From Paraspadella gotoi (lineage: Eukaryota; Chaetognatha), in assembly GCA_051294375.1 (NCBI GenBank), contig CM119264.1, positions 22,965,826-23,029,825 of the forward strand: a stretch of DNA of 64,000 nt. Direction: 5' to 3'. A program made the translations under genes and the position numbers. The notes below the pieces were generated by a model, which saw only the letters and a program-made list of their open reading frames with translations, had not been told where the DNA came from and made no database searches. Shown in pieces: positions 14,985 through 28,375 of this stretch; within the stretch, counting starts at the first letter, position 1, and the number at the start of each line of letters is the position of its first letter.

Positions 14985-16130
14985 TTCCTCCTCCTTCTCG
15001 GCTCTCCTCCCTCTCTCCTCCACGCTCTACACACTCTACCCACTGCTCATCAAGTCCGCATTTCATCCTCGGATTGACCAAACTAACTACATAACTACCA
15101 TCAAAGCTTAGTGAAGGCGAGGGAGGTTTTCACTGGTTGGCAATTATAAGGTTGGCCCTCTAAAACGTTTTTTGATTAAAACTAGTTCCCTTGGGGAAGA
15201 GAAAATTTGCTGGGATGAAAAACCAAACATGTAAATCAATAAGCGACAAATGAGATCCTCTACTTATCAAGACCCGGAAAATACATTTTTTTTTCCCCTT
15301 TTAGTTATGTCATTTGCACCGCGAGACGAGAGACCGTGCAGCCTCGTACCGACCATTTTTCTAAAAGAGCAGGGAAGAGCCATATTTTTTTTTTTCCAGC
15401 GGGAATAGTTTTAAGATCGTCGAATCGTAAATTAATTTAAATGCGAAAGAAGAGTGGTGCAGATCTGGCGGGGAAAAGATAACAGAGAGAGAGAGAGAGA
15501 GAGAGAGATGAGCAGTCAGAGAGACAGAGAGAGAGACTCGTGAGAGGCTATTGAATTATTCTTCCCTGTCGCGATTTATTTACCTCTCTACGACAAACTT
15601 TCGAAGGATTGGTGTCATGTCAACGGAAGGAAGCAAAGATCGGAGTAACAGAGGTACTCTCCTGCTGTAAGGACGATGGAGCCCTACAAGACGATAGTCT
15701 GCGGTTTTCGTGTGTGAGCGACCATGCGCTCCTGGGATTTGCTTTGAGGACGTGAGACGGGAATTGCCACACGTCGAGGTTCGTTGACATCAGTTGAAAA
15801 CAAAATGATTGCCTCTAATCATTTTGATGTATGAACAATCTTCTCCATCTCAGATTTATCAAACAGACCTTAAAAAATATGTTGCATTAGAGAGAGTGGG
15901 CTGCTATCGATTATTCTCATTGAGTTTTCTTCTTGAATGCCTTATCTTAAATGTTTCCATGTTTTATGTGCACCACACTTTCGCCGCAACCAATGACGAA
16001 ACTTCATGCGGTCACGTCAAAAAATCGCCTGTCATTTTCGGAACATCATCTTCTTTTGTTCTCAAACACCGTGTCTCGTTATAAATACATCCAACCCAGA
16101 GTTAAAGTTCGCCACAAAAAGACGCTCCCC
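14985..16130. repeat. Direct duplication B, first copy
   Basis: Collinear with 18283-19139. Shared blocks include the CTCTACACACTCTAC region, ACTGGTTGGCA, TTGATTAAAACT.GTTCCCTTGGG, GTGAGAGGCTATTGA and ACAAAATGATTGCCTCTA. This copy is the longer one. No credible gene. Confidence 0.75.
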
Positions 16131-16837
16131 AATTCTTTCGACGGTTCCTCCTCCTTCCCCATAGCTCGCAGTATTCTCCCACGCAGCTTTTCTCCAGCTA
16201 GCTCTCCTGACTTGTGATCTTCTTGTAACCGCCGACGTCAATACACCGACAACAGCACAGCCCGACAAGCGACGAGCTCGGCAGCGACGTGCCCAGCTGA
16301 GAGGAAATATGAGAGAATCCGCCGGAAATTCTCAGCTTCATAAGGACGAACGCACTTCTCTCTCTCATCTCTCTGCTATCTCCGTCACACCTTCTATATT
16401 TTTACTCCTCTTTGTATTTCCAGTCTCTCCTCTTCTTTCCTTCTCTCTTCTCTAATTTTACCTTCTCTCCTCTCTCCATCTCTTTCTCTCTCCTCCTCGA
16501 TCTCATTCTCTCTGATAAACACTTTTTCGCCCATGCTCTTTCTGTATGTCCTGTTACTTCTTTTTATTCTCAATACATACTTCTTTTAATCTTAGCCCTA
16601 TAGGTCCGAGATTCCGTATTCACTCATCTCTATATTCTTATATATTATTAGAGAGAGGAGAGATTTAAGAGAGAGAACATCATCGTTCAATTCTCTTTTT
16701 TGTTTTTCTTTGCTGTTTCTGTCTGATGCCACTATAAGTTTTTGACTGACTAATATTGTTTACACAAATGTAACTTACACTCTTTCACTGGTCACTTTCT
16801 TCCTTCTCTTTCTCTCTCTCTCTCCTTTCCTCCTCCT

Positions 16838-17288
16838 CTTTCGCGAGTCTTACTCTCGAATTTCGGGAGAAAATTTATCATTTCTCATGAAAAATCAGTC
16901 AATGTCAATAGGAAAAGTATATGAAGCATAGAAATAATAACTTTTTAAAAATAAAAATAAAATGGCATTATTTTACTTTTACCGACCGGAGTAGTTAGGA
17001 TTAGAAGGTTTTATGGTTAGGGTAATTTGGTAATAATTTTTTTAAAAAATGTTTAAATAAATATTTTAAATAGTTTTTCAAAAAACGCCAAAACCCCAGT
17101 CGACTCTAAAGTAAAATTTAACAATAAAATTATCGAATTTTTTTAAAATAATTTTTAATTTTTGTATTATGACTTTGCTTTGTCAGTCTGGTTCAAGTTT
17201 AACTTTGTCTTTTGTCTGGAATGCTGACAGTGTTTAGAAGAGGTCGCATTCAATCAAACTGCTTGCTTTATGCGGGCCTAAAAGTAAA
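16838..17288. repeat. Inverted duplication A, right copy
   Basis: Opposite-strand partner of 11257-11722, slightly shorter because of many single-base losses. No coding capacity seen. Confidence 0.85.
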
Positions 17289-18726
17289 ACAAAAGTTCCT
17301 TCAATCCAATGTCTACTCCAGACTTAGGCAAAGATTAGCGGCAACATATTTTTTGCTTAAATAAGGTAATAAACAATTTTTGTTTACCTAGTAGTTAAAC
17401 TGAAATAAAATAGTGCAATTTTTAATTAACGTAAAGGATGCCTTTAAACTAATATATAACTTGAAAACTTTATGAATCTAATTTGCTAAGATTATCTCTC
17501 TCTTTTTTTGGAAGTTGAGCATAAAAGCCAAATGGGGAATCGGAAAAAAAAGTGAGTTAGAAAAAGTGAAAAAGTTAAAGGAGAATTGACTCTTATTGAC
17601 AGTTCGGATATCTCNNNNNNNNNNNNNNNNNNNNNNNNNNNNNNNNNNNNNNNNNNNNNNNNNNNNNNNNNNNNNNNNNNNNNNNNNNNNNNNNNNNNNN
17701 NNNNNNNNNNNNNNNNNNNNNNNNNNNNNNNNNNNNNNNNNNNNNNNNNNNNNNNNNNNNNNNNNNNNNNNNNNNNNNNNNNNNNNNNNNNNNNNNNNNN
17801 NNNNNNNNNNNNNNNNNNNNNNNNNNNNNNNNNNNNNNNNNNNNCGCCATTTCCCCCTCATTTTCCCCGCGGGAAAAATATCCGACTGTAAAATCGGATT
17901 CCTAATAAAAATCGTTTCTCTCGCTTCGGGGCGAAGAAGAGATAAGACGGGAAGAAAGAAGGAAGAGATAGGAAAAGAAANNNNNNNNNNNNNNNNNNNN
18001 NNNNNNNNNNNNNNNNNNNNNNNNNNNNNNNNNNNNNNNNNNNNNNNNNNNNNNNNNNNNNNNNNNNNNNNNNNNNNNNNNNNNNNNNNNNNNNNNNNNN
18101 NNNNNNNNNNNNNNNNNNNNNNNNNNNNNNNNNNNNNNNNNNNNNNNNNNNNNNNNNNNNNNNNNNNNNNNNNNNNNNNNNNNNNNNNNNNNNNNNNNNN
18201 NNNNNNNNNNNNNNNAAACGATTTTCAATCAAAAGGAAATTCGCGTTACGTCACGTTTTCACGTGACGAGTGAATCTGGAGTGTATCTGCACTCTACACT
18301 CTACACTCTACCACTGCACAAGTCGATTCATGGATTGACAATTTGAGTACTTTAACTACTACATAACTACATGAAAGCTTATGAGGCGAGGAAGTTTACT
18401 GGTTGGCATATAGGTGGCCCTCTTAAACGTTTGATTAAAACTCGTTCCCTTGGGAAGAAGAAAAGTTGACTGATGAACCAACANNNNNNNNNNNNNNNNN
18501 NNNNNNNNNNNNNNNNNNNNNNNNNNNNNNNNNNNNNNNNNNNNNNNNNNNNNNNNNNNNNNNNNNNNNNNNNNNNNNNNNNNNNNNNNNNNNNNNNNNN
18601 NNNNNNNNNNNNNNNNNNNNNNNNNNNNNNNNNNNNNNNNNNNNNNNNNNNNNNNNNNNNNNNNNNNNNNNNNNNNNNNNNNNNNNNNNNNNNNNNNNNN
18701 NNNNNNNNNNNNNNNNNNNNNNNNNN

Positions 18727-18757
<31 letters not shown>

Positions 18758-19444
18758 GAGAGGCTATTGATTATTCCTGGGGCGTTTATTTCACCTCTCA
18801 GACAAACTTGAAGGAGTTGGTGATGAAGGAAGGAAGGAGAGGAGTAAAGAGGAGAGGAGAGACAAGACGAAGTTGCGTTTTGAATGCGGTCCTGGATTTG
18901 CTTGAGAATGAGGAATTAATCAGTTTGAAACAAAAATGATTTGCCTCTATCTTTTTAAATCTCTCTTTATAAACAGACGCTTAAAAAAAAAGAGAAATTT
19001 GTTCGATTAATTTTTTTAAGTTTAAATGTTTCAATGTTTTGACAACTTTCGCCGCAAAAGAAATATTAAACGGCGACAAAAAAAAATGTCTCAAAAATCA
19101 ACCACAGAAGTCGCCACAAAAGACGCAATCATCGACGCCNNNNNNNNNNNNNNNNNNNNNNNNNGAGCGAGAGACAAGTCTCATCTATGTTTTGCGATCC
19201 GCCTGCCTCCCTCGTCTATTTTTTTACACAATGTTTTAAATCTCTCTCTCCATGTCCTCTTTACCTCGCGCCTCTCTCTCTTTTCTCTGCCCCTCTCCCC
19301 CCCTTCTTTCTTCTCTCTCTGTCTCGTCTCTTCCTCTCCTCGTCTCTGCTCGTCTCTCTCTCTTTCCTCTCTCTCCCTCTCTCTCTTGCTCTCTCCTCTC
19401 TCTTCTCTCTTCTCTCTTTCTCTCTCTCTCTCTCTCTCTTCTCT

Positions 19445-19483
<39 letters not shown>

Positions 19484-19697
19484 GTGGTTGTTTCAATGCG
19501 GAATCGACGGCGTCGGTAAACTTATGGTTTTGTTTCGTGGCGCCGCAAAAGAAATGCAGCGCCAAAATCGCGATTTTTCCGCCGCGGTCACCGCCTCGCC
19601 GCCCCCCTCACCACCGCTGCCGCGCCGCCAGCCTCAGCCGCTGGAGAGAAAAAAAGGAGAACGTGAAACGTCACTGAAAACAAACGCACAATAGCAA

Positions 19698-19734
<37 letters not shown>

Positions 19735-19754
19735 GGAAGAGAGGAGAGAAGAGA

Positions 19755-19803
<49 letters not shown>

Positions 19804-20531
19804 AGTAGAGAATATCCCTAAATTTGTGGTGGATGTTTTTTGCTTAGTCCAAAGCGAAAGCGAGAGAGAGAGAGAAAGCGATGGAAGAGATAAAGAAGGG
19901 GCGAGTCGAATACACACATAAACACACACAAAATCGAAGAGGAAAAAAAAACTCATTTGAATTTCTCATGCGGCGCCGCCCCCGACGACGATGACGACGA
20001 CGACGACGACGACGACGATGAGGACGACGACGAGGACGACGACGACGTTATTTCAATTGAATCCAGTTTTTGAGCTGAAAGGAAAAAAATAGAGGAATAG
20101 AGGGAGAAGGAGAGAAGGTCGAGGAAAATGGAGGAGGGAGGAAAAAGAAGGGAAAAAGAAGGGAAAAAGAAGGGAAAACAGGGAGGTTGAAACAAAGAAG
20201 ATTTAATAAGAAATCACGAAGAATGACATGTAAAATAAAAAAAAGGAAAAAAAGGAAGAATAGAGGTAAAAAAACAATTGAAAAGAACTTAAAACAAAGG
20301 AGGTTAAGGAAAACACGATGAATGAGATGTAAAAAAAAAAAAAAAGAAGATGAAAAGAGGAAAGAAGAAACGTTAAGATGAAACTTTGAAAACAGAAAAG
20401 CGACAAGCAAATACAGTCAGGGTGGGGCGTTTGACAGGCGACAAGCAGAGGAAAAAAAAGTCTATTAGGTGAAGAATTAAACACGAAATTGCTCGCAGAA
20501 ATTGAAGTAAAAAGGAAAGGGGAAAGTAAAG

Positions 20532-20587
<56 letters not shown>

Positions 20588-20733
20588 AAGAGGAGAGAAT
20601 GAGAATGAGACGTGAAAGAAGTGAGAACGAGCTTAAAATCCAGGGTCTTCCAGTTGGCACAAGATGAAGAGATAGAATGAGTGAAAAAATGAAAAATAAG
20701 AGGAGAGAGAGAGAAGAGAGGAGAGGAGAGAGA

Positions 20734-20771
<38 letters not shown>

Positions 20772-22783
20772 AAGGTCTTTGAAAAAAGAAACCGTCTGAA
20801 TTTCTAAATCGCTGACTAATCGGAATTGAGTTATTTCAGTTCCGAAACGGTTCCCAAACTGTATTCGAAATCGTGTTTCCGCTTTTGAATCCCAATCTGT
20901 ATTCAACCACGGTTCACAAGAGCGTGGGTTCGCTCTCCCGTGACCCCAGTTGTGATCAGCTCAAAATCGATTTTTAACAACGACGCTCTCACCCCCGCAC
21001 ACGATTCACGCATGCGGCGCCTCTTCCGTCCCCACTCCTCGGCACCGTTCTTCTGCCGCTCCTTTGCACTCCAATCATCTTACTCGCTCCATTGCTAATC
21101 ATTCGATCCCCACTTTTCCTCACTTTTCCTCCGTTTTTGATCTTCCGATCCTCCCCAGTCCTGATCCCCATCCCTCGTCTCGCCTCACTTTCGCATCAAT
21201 CGATCCCCAAAAAACTTGGGTGAGTCTCAACGTTTTACGTTTCTATTTTCACTTCGTTACTCACCCATTTCGGAATCAATAAAACCAGCGGAATAGTGAA
21301 TGACGTCTGCGGACGAACGAACCGATGCAATATATTGTTAGGCGACTAAGTTGAGTATAATGTAAAGGTTTGGGAAATAATGAATTTTGAGCCATATTTT
21401 CAGGATGTAAGATAAAGTTAAAAGTTAGGGTAAGTTTAAGGATCAGTCTCGCCATAAAGTGATATTGAGAAGAAAGCGAGGTTCCAATTTTTGTTAGATA
21501 AAGTCAACAAGTCTTTTCCCTGAAAACCCGTCAATTATTCTTACAGCCTTTCCTAATTCCCCCTCCTTTTCTCTACTACCAAATTTCCTTCTTGACTCAG
21601 TCTAATCCCGTTAGCTTTTCTGCTAATGGACGGACGGCCTTGGAGAAGAGAAAGGTTGTAAGTGTTTAGGATAGGGTGGGACGATAAGTGGGATAGCGAT
21701 CAGTAGCCAGAATTACTAGGCATTATTTTATTCATTTAATCAATTGAACGAAATATGACAAGGACCATCATATTTCATTACAAACAGAAAACAAGAGACG
21801 AAAACGAATTAATTTCATCCAAAAAATAAAAGGAAAAATAAGAAAAGGAAAAAAGGGACGAAAATCGTTGTCTGATTTATGATGAGACAAGAATTAATAT
21901 TCGACGCATAGCAATCGAAAGAAGATCTTATATGCGATTATTGTATCTCTCTCTCTCTCTCTCTGCTGCTCTGCTCTTCTCTCTCTCCTCTCCTCTTTCT
22001 TCGCTCTCTCTCTCTCTCTCTCTCTCTCCTCTTCTCCTCTGCTCTCTTTCTCATATGTTTTTTCGTGGTTCCATTTATTCTCACCTCTAATTCGTGGGTT
22101 TCCTTTTTTTTTCAAATTTTTTTTTTGCAGATTCTCGATTCCTCATCGACGCTGATGGCAACTGCCATTTGCCTAGCAACGGTTGTTTGGCAACGGCCGC
22201 TCCTTTCATTCCCTTAGCAACGGTTTTCGCTCGTTTTTATTTCCTTTTTATCTCCGCCGTCGCTCAACGTCTTTTTTTTTCATCCTCCCTTCTGATCATC
22301 ATCTTCGTTGTCGTCGTCGTCGTTGTCGTCGCTGTTGACGTCCTCTTCGACTTCGAAAACTAATAAACGACGAAACAAAACGACAACGCGATTTCTCGAA
22401 CGAAATTCGTCGCATGATATCGAAGGGGAAAAAAAAACAAATGAAATAAAATTGACCGAAAAATAAAAACAGTTGCTTATTCACCAAACGTGTTAAATAT
22501 ATAAAGGATTACAAGGCGCTCCAAAGCCAAACTGGATTAAAGTTAAAAAAGAATATTGAATATGAAACAAAAAATAAAAATAAAAAAGTGACTAAAGTGA
22601 ATCTAAAAAAAAAACAAAAAAAAAAACAAACAAAAAAACAAAAACGACATTCAGGCTTCTACGACGGTCCTACACCTCCAACCAAATTTAAAAAAAACAA
22701 AAAACAAATCCCTAAAGCTGCCCCAACACCTCGTGCAGGGTCGCCAACCTCATCATCGCCAACGACGGGACCGTAATCCAACC
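17289..22783. other. Gap-rich intergenic stretch with microsatellites
   Basis: Gaps at 17615-17844, 17981-18215, 18484-18726 and 19140-19164. (CT)n at 19360-19480 faces (GA)n at 19701-19802. More (GA)n at 20535-20770, (GAC)n at 19985-20045 and (CT)n at 21943-22030. No gene supported apart from the duplication copies. Confidence 0.6.
18283..19139. repeat. Direct duplication B, second copy
   Basis: Same block order as 14985-16130, with many small deletions and interrupted by a gap (18484-18726). It ends at the gap 19140-19164. Confidence 0.75.
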
Positions 22784-22985
22784 ATGTGGTCTCCTTCACC
22801 TTCTCTCAGCGCCTCAACCGGCGCGTCCGCTCGTCTTCTCCACTCGTGGCGCCACCGTGCCCTTTTGTGGCGACGTCACGCCATTTTGGCGCTCGTCACG
22901 CTACTGCACGCGACGTCGTCGTCTTCATCATCTTCATCCGGAAGTGAGACGCGGGAAACGCTCGTCTCGACGGCGGCGCCCGTGG
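22784..22985 (+). CDS. Possible first coding exon with a signal anchor (partial gene)
   Basis: ATG in a good context (AACCATGTGG) opens 67 codons ending in a strong donor, CCCGTGG|GTAAGTCC, in phase 1. The peptide has an Arg/His-rich N part, a short hydrophobic run (AILALVTLLHA) and a Ser-rich linker, as at the start of a secreted or type II membrane protein. GC content is exon-like against AT-rich surroundings. I do not recognise the product. Its phase matches the Ig-like exon at 31725, but nothing else links them. It could be a chance ORF. Confidence 0.35.
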
Positions 22986-24181
22986 GTAAGTCCGAGGGAA
23001 GGTCAAAAGAAAGGCAGAGACAAAGAACCAAAGAAAGACAAAAGTAGGGTCGAAGGAAGGTCAAAATATAGTCAAGAGTGAGGTCAAAGGGATGTCAAAA
23101 AAGGGTTCAGAGAGAGGTCAAAATAAGGTCCAAAAAAAAGGGCGAACGTGAAGTCAAACGGAAAGTCAAAGATCAAACGATCCCGTTTCTGGTTTCTGGT
23201 TTTCCGAGATTCGATTCTTTTTTCGATCTTCCGTGAACTTTGGGAACCTTTGACCTTTTTGTGAACGGCATTAGAGGATCGGCGCCTAAGATATGACCAA
23301 AGTATTTTCGCGATTTTTTAATACTATAGAATCTACTGACAACAATTGCTTTGCTTTATGCAACGTAAGTAATAACATTTTAAAACTTTTTCCTGGCAGC
23401 AATAAAAGGACAAACCTGGAAATAATTTTTCTTTGAGACAATTTCGAGACGGCAACGGCTATCCTGAAAGCAATACCTCCAGTCTTGAACCCCGGGAACC
23501 AACGGAATCCTAAAAGCAATAACTCCTTGCCGCAATCCCCGGGCAGCAATAGCCGTTAAAGAAGCGATCGTTCTGGGGGAAGGGAGCAACGCGCCTCCGC
23601 GCTCGCATTTTATTGGTCTTAGGAATTAGAGGAAGGAAAAAACGAGAAGCCGGACGTGAAATGGTTGCCATGGAAACGTAAACACTCTTCTCGCGGCGAC
23701 GGTCGCAAAAGAACCGAAGACACTGTCATCGAAGCGGGAAACGTTTTCGTGGCGTTCGTTGTCGGACTCCTTCGTCAGAATGACGAGCGAAAGGTTTTTG
23801 AGAAGATTGAGTCGAGAGAAATAAGCGACGAGGCTGAGTTCAATCATTGGAAAATGGAAAAGAAGGGAAAATAAAAAAANNNNNNNNNNNNNNNNNNNNN
23901 NNNNNNNNNNNNNNNNNNNNNNNNNNNNNNNNNNNNNNNNNNNNNNNNNNNNNNNNNNNNNNNNNNNNNNNNNNNNNNNNNNNNNNNNNNNNNNNNNNNN
24001 NNNNNNNNNNNNNNNNNNNNNNNNNNNNNNNNNNNNNNNNNNNNNNNNNNNNNNNNNNNNNNNNNNNNNNNNNNNNNNNGCATTCAGAGTAACAAAAAAA
24101 TTCTGAAAAGAGGCATCCTCGACTGAAAGGAACGATTTCCGGGAAGAGCGACGAAATCGTCGAAAGGAAAGGAAATTTCAA

Positions 24182-24215
<34 letters not shown>

Positions 24216-25605
24216 AGAGAGAGAGAGAGAGTGAGAGAGAGAGTGCAAGTAAAAGCAGAGTTGCCACAAGATGGGAAACTGAAAAAGTAGAGCCTCGCCG
24301 CATGTAAAGGCAACGATTCGACGCGCGAAAGACGAAAAAGTGTTTTCCCAGTGACAACATGTCACGTCATTTTCAAAGCCACACTTAACTTCCCCGTGCT
24401 CTTACGTTAGACACGCCACGCAAGTCACTCACAAAGCGAGTTCAAGAATTGGGACACGACATGCCACACAACAATTTTTTTTTTCGCAATTCAGACAGAG
24501 CTTCTTCACACCTCCGGCTAAGCCACACCACGTGCCTCGTGTCTTGCCAAGCCCTGAGCCACGTGCCACGTCGAATCTTGAAACCACGTGCCACGCCAAC
24601 GCAGTCGCATTTCTCCCACGAAAAATCGAAAGTGATTCTCTCAATTTTGTTTGCTTTTTTTAAATCCCACGACTTCGGGGCCAGCGGAGACGGCGGCGGC
24701 GGCGGCGGTGGCGGTGGCGGCGGTGGCGGTGGCGGCGGAGGAGGCGGAGGCGACAGAGGCGGCGCATCTCTTGAAATGCTGGCAAAATGGATCTTGTGGC
24801 AAACTCTAAAGAATATTTCTCTCTCCCTCTCNNNNNNNNNNNNNNNNNNNNNNNNNNNNNNNNNNNNNNNNNNNNNNNNNNNNNNNNNNNNNNNNNNNNN
24901 NNNNNNNNNNNNNNNNNNNNNNNNNNNNNNNNNNNNNNNNNNNNNNNNNNNNNNNNNNNNNNNNNNNNNNNNNNNNNNNNNNNNNNNNNNNNNNNNNNNN
25001 NNNNNNNNNNNNNNNNNNNNNNNNNNNNNNNNNNNNNNNNNTCTCTCTCTCTCTCTCTTCGATTTGGTCTTTTGTTTGCTTCTGCCAAAAACCGTCGCCA
25101 GTGACTGAGAGAAAAAGGATAAGAAAAGGGAAGAGAAAAAAGTTGAAGATTCTTTGCGGAAGAAATGGAAAAAAAAAGTTTCTTTTAAACCTTTTTTCCC
25201 AATTTTTCTGAAAAAGAAGAACAGCTTTTAGGTAAAAATTTTGTTTTCAAAATATATTGACTATACTAGAATGATGTTTAATTCTCCATCCATATTTTTA
25301 GCGGTTTACGTGGTATACCTAAATAAAAAAAGATTTAGGTGGACAGCATGGTAAACACTGAATAAGAGATATTGTAAACATATTTCAAACTTGTTTAAAC
25401 GTCTTCGCAAGCACAGGGAGTATGAATGATATAAAATAGTTTTTCATTATGAGATAGATGACTGTGATAAAAGCAAGAATTCAGGTTGGGTTTTTTTTTC
25501 TTTTACTGCTTTTTGGTCAATTTAAATCTGTTCTCTTTCAAGTTGTGACCTAAAACTGACTTCTTTCTCTCTCTCTCTCTNNNNNNNNNNNNNNNNNNNN
25601 NNNNN
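22986..25605. other. Sequence after the 22784-22985 exon, with gaps and an E-box cluster
   Basis: Gaps at 23880-24079, 24832-25041 and 25581-25605. A (GGC)n run at 24690-24755. Three CACGTG sites at 24529-24590. No exon recognised. Confidence 0.5.
24529..24590. promoter_or_regulatory. Cluster of three CACGTG E-boxes
   Basis: Perfect CACGTG at 24529-24534, 24560-24565 and 24585-24590, within a CCACGCC/CCACGTG-rich stretch. Such clusters can bind bHLH factors; function here is not shown. Confidence 0.3.
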
Positions 25606-27392
25606 ACAGAAAAGAAAAAGATTAAACAACGGCCGAACTCATCTCCTCCTCCATCTTTACTTCTCTTTTTTGCCTCTTCATCTTTCACCTCCTCATTCCT
25701 CCTCTCCTTCCCTATTCTCCTTCTCTTTCTAATTCTCTGCTTTCAAAATGAACTGAGATTATGAGACGATTGGTCTTGCGCCTGAAATATCTGTCGATCC
25801 CGGTTGGCCGACAAAACATATGACGTCGTGTGATTTGTGTTTCGCCAAACCGACGGCGACGTCCGACGACGTCAGTGCCTGACAGGGTGAATTTCGGTAG
25901 AGTCAAAAAGATTAATTATAAAAAGTCTGGATGTTTTTGAGGTCATTAAAATACGCTAACGCGAGGAGATAACCTAGTCTTCCCTGTTTTTTTTTTTTTT
26001 TTCAATTAGCTTCTGTTTTTTTGCTTCTAGTTTACTTTAACGTCTTCAATCGATAAAGTACCTACATTGTCCCTTGCGTCTTTTTTTTTTTCGGCGGTGT
26101 CTTTTTATATTATATGACGTATAGATTTAAGATAACATGAGTTTTTGTTTGTGTTGCGTTACCGACTCTATTATAAACTTTATGATCACCGATCATCAAA
26201 CAGACCAACTCGAATATATTGTCCACAAAAGTCACTCTTACTCTCACGCACACAATTCTCCCACAAAATAGTAATCACAAGACGTTCCATTGCAGCCGAC
26301 TTCCCTATTTGGGCGAGGGTCGGCCAAGCCACAATTAAGGAAGGCTGGAGTTTTCTGGTCATGAGCCTCATTAATTTCTTATTTTGGCTGGCTGCGTACA
26401 CGGAACGACGAGCAGACGAGGATTAGGCGCTCTGACACTTTTATTTATATCCGGCGGGAGAAAGGCGGGGCGGTGCGGGAGCGAGCGACCTGTGTATGGT
26501 ATGTTTGCGAAAGCAGCGCATAGAGGAAATTGGAGCAGAGGAACGGCATAAGGGATGATTGAATAAAGGAACAATTGGTCTTGGGACAAATGGTGATTGA
26601 CAAGGGAAAGTGACATCAGAACCAATGTGTGGTTTGACAAAGAGAAGAGAAAATCACGGGGTACCCATAAACGGTCTATGTTAAGGGTATGAAAATGAGT
26701 CTGACGCTGACGACTATGCGACTAAGACGGTGAACGACGTAAGCTCATCCAGAACTCTGTGTCTCACTGGAACCGACGATCTCCATCACCATCACCATCT
26801 GCGCACTAGATCACCGTCTCAGCTCCACCCTACTCCTTAGAAAGGGCTCGGCAGCTGGGGCGCGCTCCGGCGCACCGCTTACCCAACAAAGTGATTCTAT
26901 TTCTAGCACGCTTTGACTTTTAAAGATCAAAAAGAAGAAATTCCTATTTTTCTCTATAAGTCTATCAATTTAGTTCACAAACGCCTCTTTCCTTCATTTG
27001 TTTTTGTTTTTAGTCTTTTTTAGTTTTTTTCATTCCATCTGTTTTTACGTACTATATTTATTTAAAGTATTTCTTTATCGTTATTTTTCTCTTCTATTTC
27101 TTTTTTTTTTAGTCCTTAGATTTATTAAAATTGTCTTCCGTACGTTTCATGGCTACTTGTAAAAAAAAGAAGAAGAGTGAATATATAATAACTTGATAAT
27201 ATTATTATAATTCAATACTCTCGTCCTTATTGAACAGTTGCGTTTTCAAAATGATCTAACTAAATTTTGAGGAGTGATATTAAATTCCCATTTGCCTCCG
27301 ACGATTAGGAACAAAAAATTTACGAAATATGTTGCTCGCGAAGCAGAATTGGAGAGAGAGAAGAGAGAGAGACAGAGAGAGAGAGAGAGAGG

Positions 27393-27424
<32 letters not shown>

Positions 27425-27623
27425 TCAAGGTTATCCAATTAAATTTAACAACGCGCGCGTACCCGGCCGAAAATCTCCCTTTTTGAGGGCGAATGAAGGG
27501 AATATGGGGAAACATGAAGGATAATCAATAAAATATTTAATATTATGAACAAAATTTGGAAATAAAGAAAGAGAGAGATAAAAGGAACCCTGTCTAAAGA
27601 ATGGAAGAAAAATAAAGAAAAAA

Positions 27624-27670
<47 letters not shown>
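25606..27670. repeat. Inverted duplication C, left arm
   Basis: Reverse-complement match along its whole length to 29795-31995. Matching blocks include AACAACGGCCGAACTCATCT (25625), the CACCATCACCATCTGCGC block (26785), CCATTTGCCTCCGACGATTA (27289) and the block with AATATTTAATATTATGAAC (27533). Differences are largely small indels. The arm begins exactly at the end of the 25-N gap. Confidence 0.85.
25764..25890 (-). pseudogene. Broken copy of the Ig-like exon
   Basis: The reverse complement matches 31725-31872: same acceptor context (CCCTGTCAG), same GCGAAACACAAATC and CGGGATCGACAGATAT blocks. It has lost about 17 bases after the acceptor, several single bases and the GTGAGT donor, so no frame survives. 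Confidence 0.5.
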
Positions 27671-27674
<4 letters not shown>

Positions 27675-28311
27675 CTCACTCACTCTCTCTCTCTCTCTCA
27701 CTCTCTCTCTCTCTCTTTCTCTTCTATTTAAATTGTAATGCTTTGATTACTTCTTTTTTTTTAATCTGTTACTGTCATTATACCATTGATGATGTCATAA
27801 TAATATATGACGAACTATTTGTCAAAATTGTTCTCGCTTTTAGCACAGTCATTGAAAAATATCATATAAACAACTTAATAACATCATGATTCTTCAGTTC
27901 GTCACTAATATATTGCATCTCCGTTAACCTACTTCTTCAAACTGCTCCCCAATGGTTTTATCTTCGAACCTGTTGTGTGCCACTTTTCAATAAAGCATTC
28001 GATGGGAGGAGGCTTGCCACCCTGGCTGGAAATCTACGGCCCGGTCTTCCCAAAGGCCCCATATTTCACTCCTGCTCCTCCTCCTCCTCCTCCTCTTCCC
28101 TTTCCGTCTCATAATTGAAAAATGTCCCCTGCAATTTCTCACGATCCCGCGAAGGCAGAGGGTTGCTGTCCGCTTCTCGATGAAATGAAATGAAAGATGG
28201 AAAGAGAAATAGAAAGAAAGGAAAATAAAGTGTGACGATGCAAAGTCGGAAAGAAGGAGTCAGGATTGAAATTGAGAAAAAATGACAGTGAAAGAAAAGA
28301 TCAATGAACGA

Positions 28312-28375
<64 letters not shown>

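Noticed and set aside
17586-18273. Open frames running through N gaps
   Set aside because: The length is made of unknown bases; the flanking residues are unlike any protein. The same holds at 23840-24181, 43136-44461 and 45527-46214.
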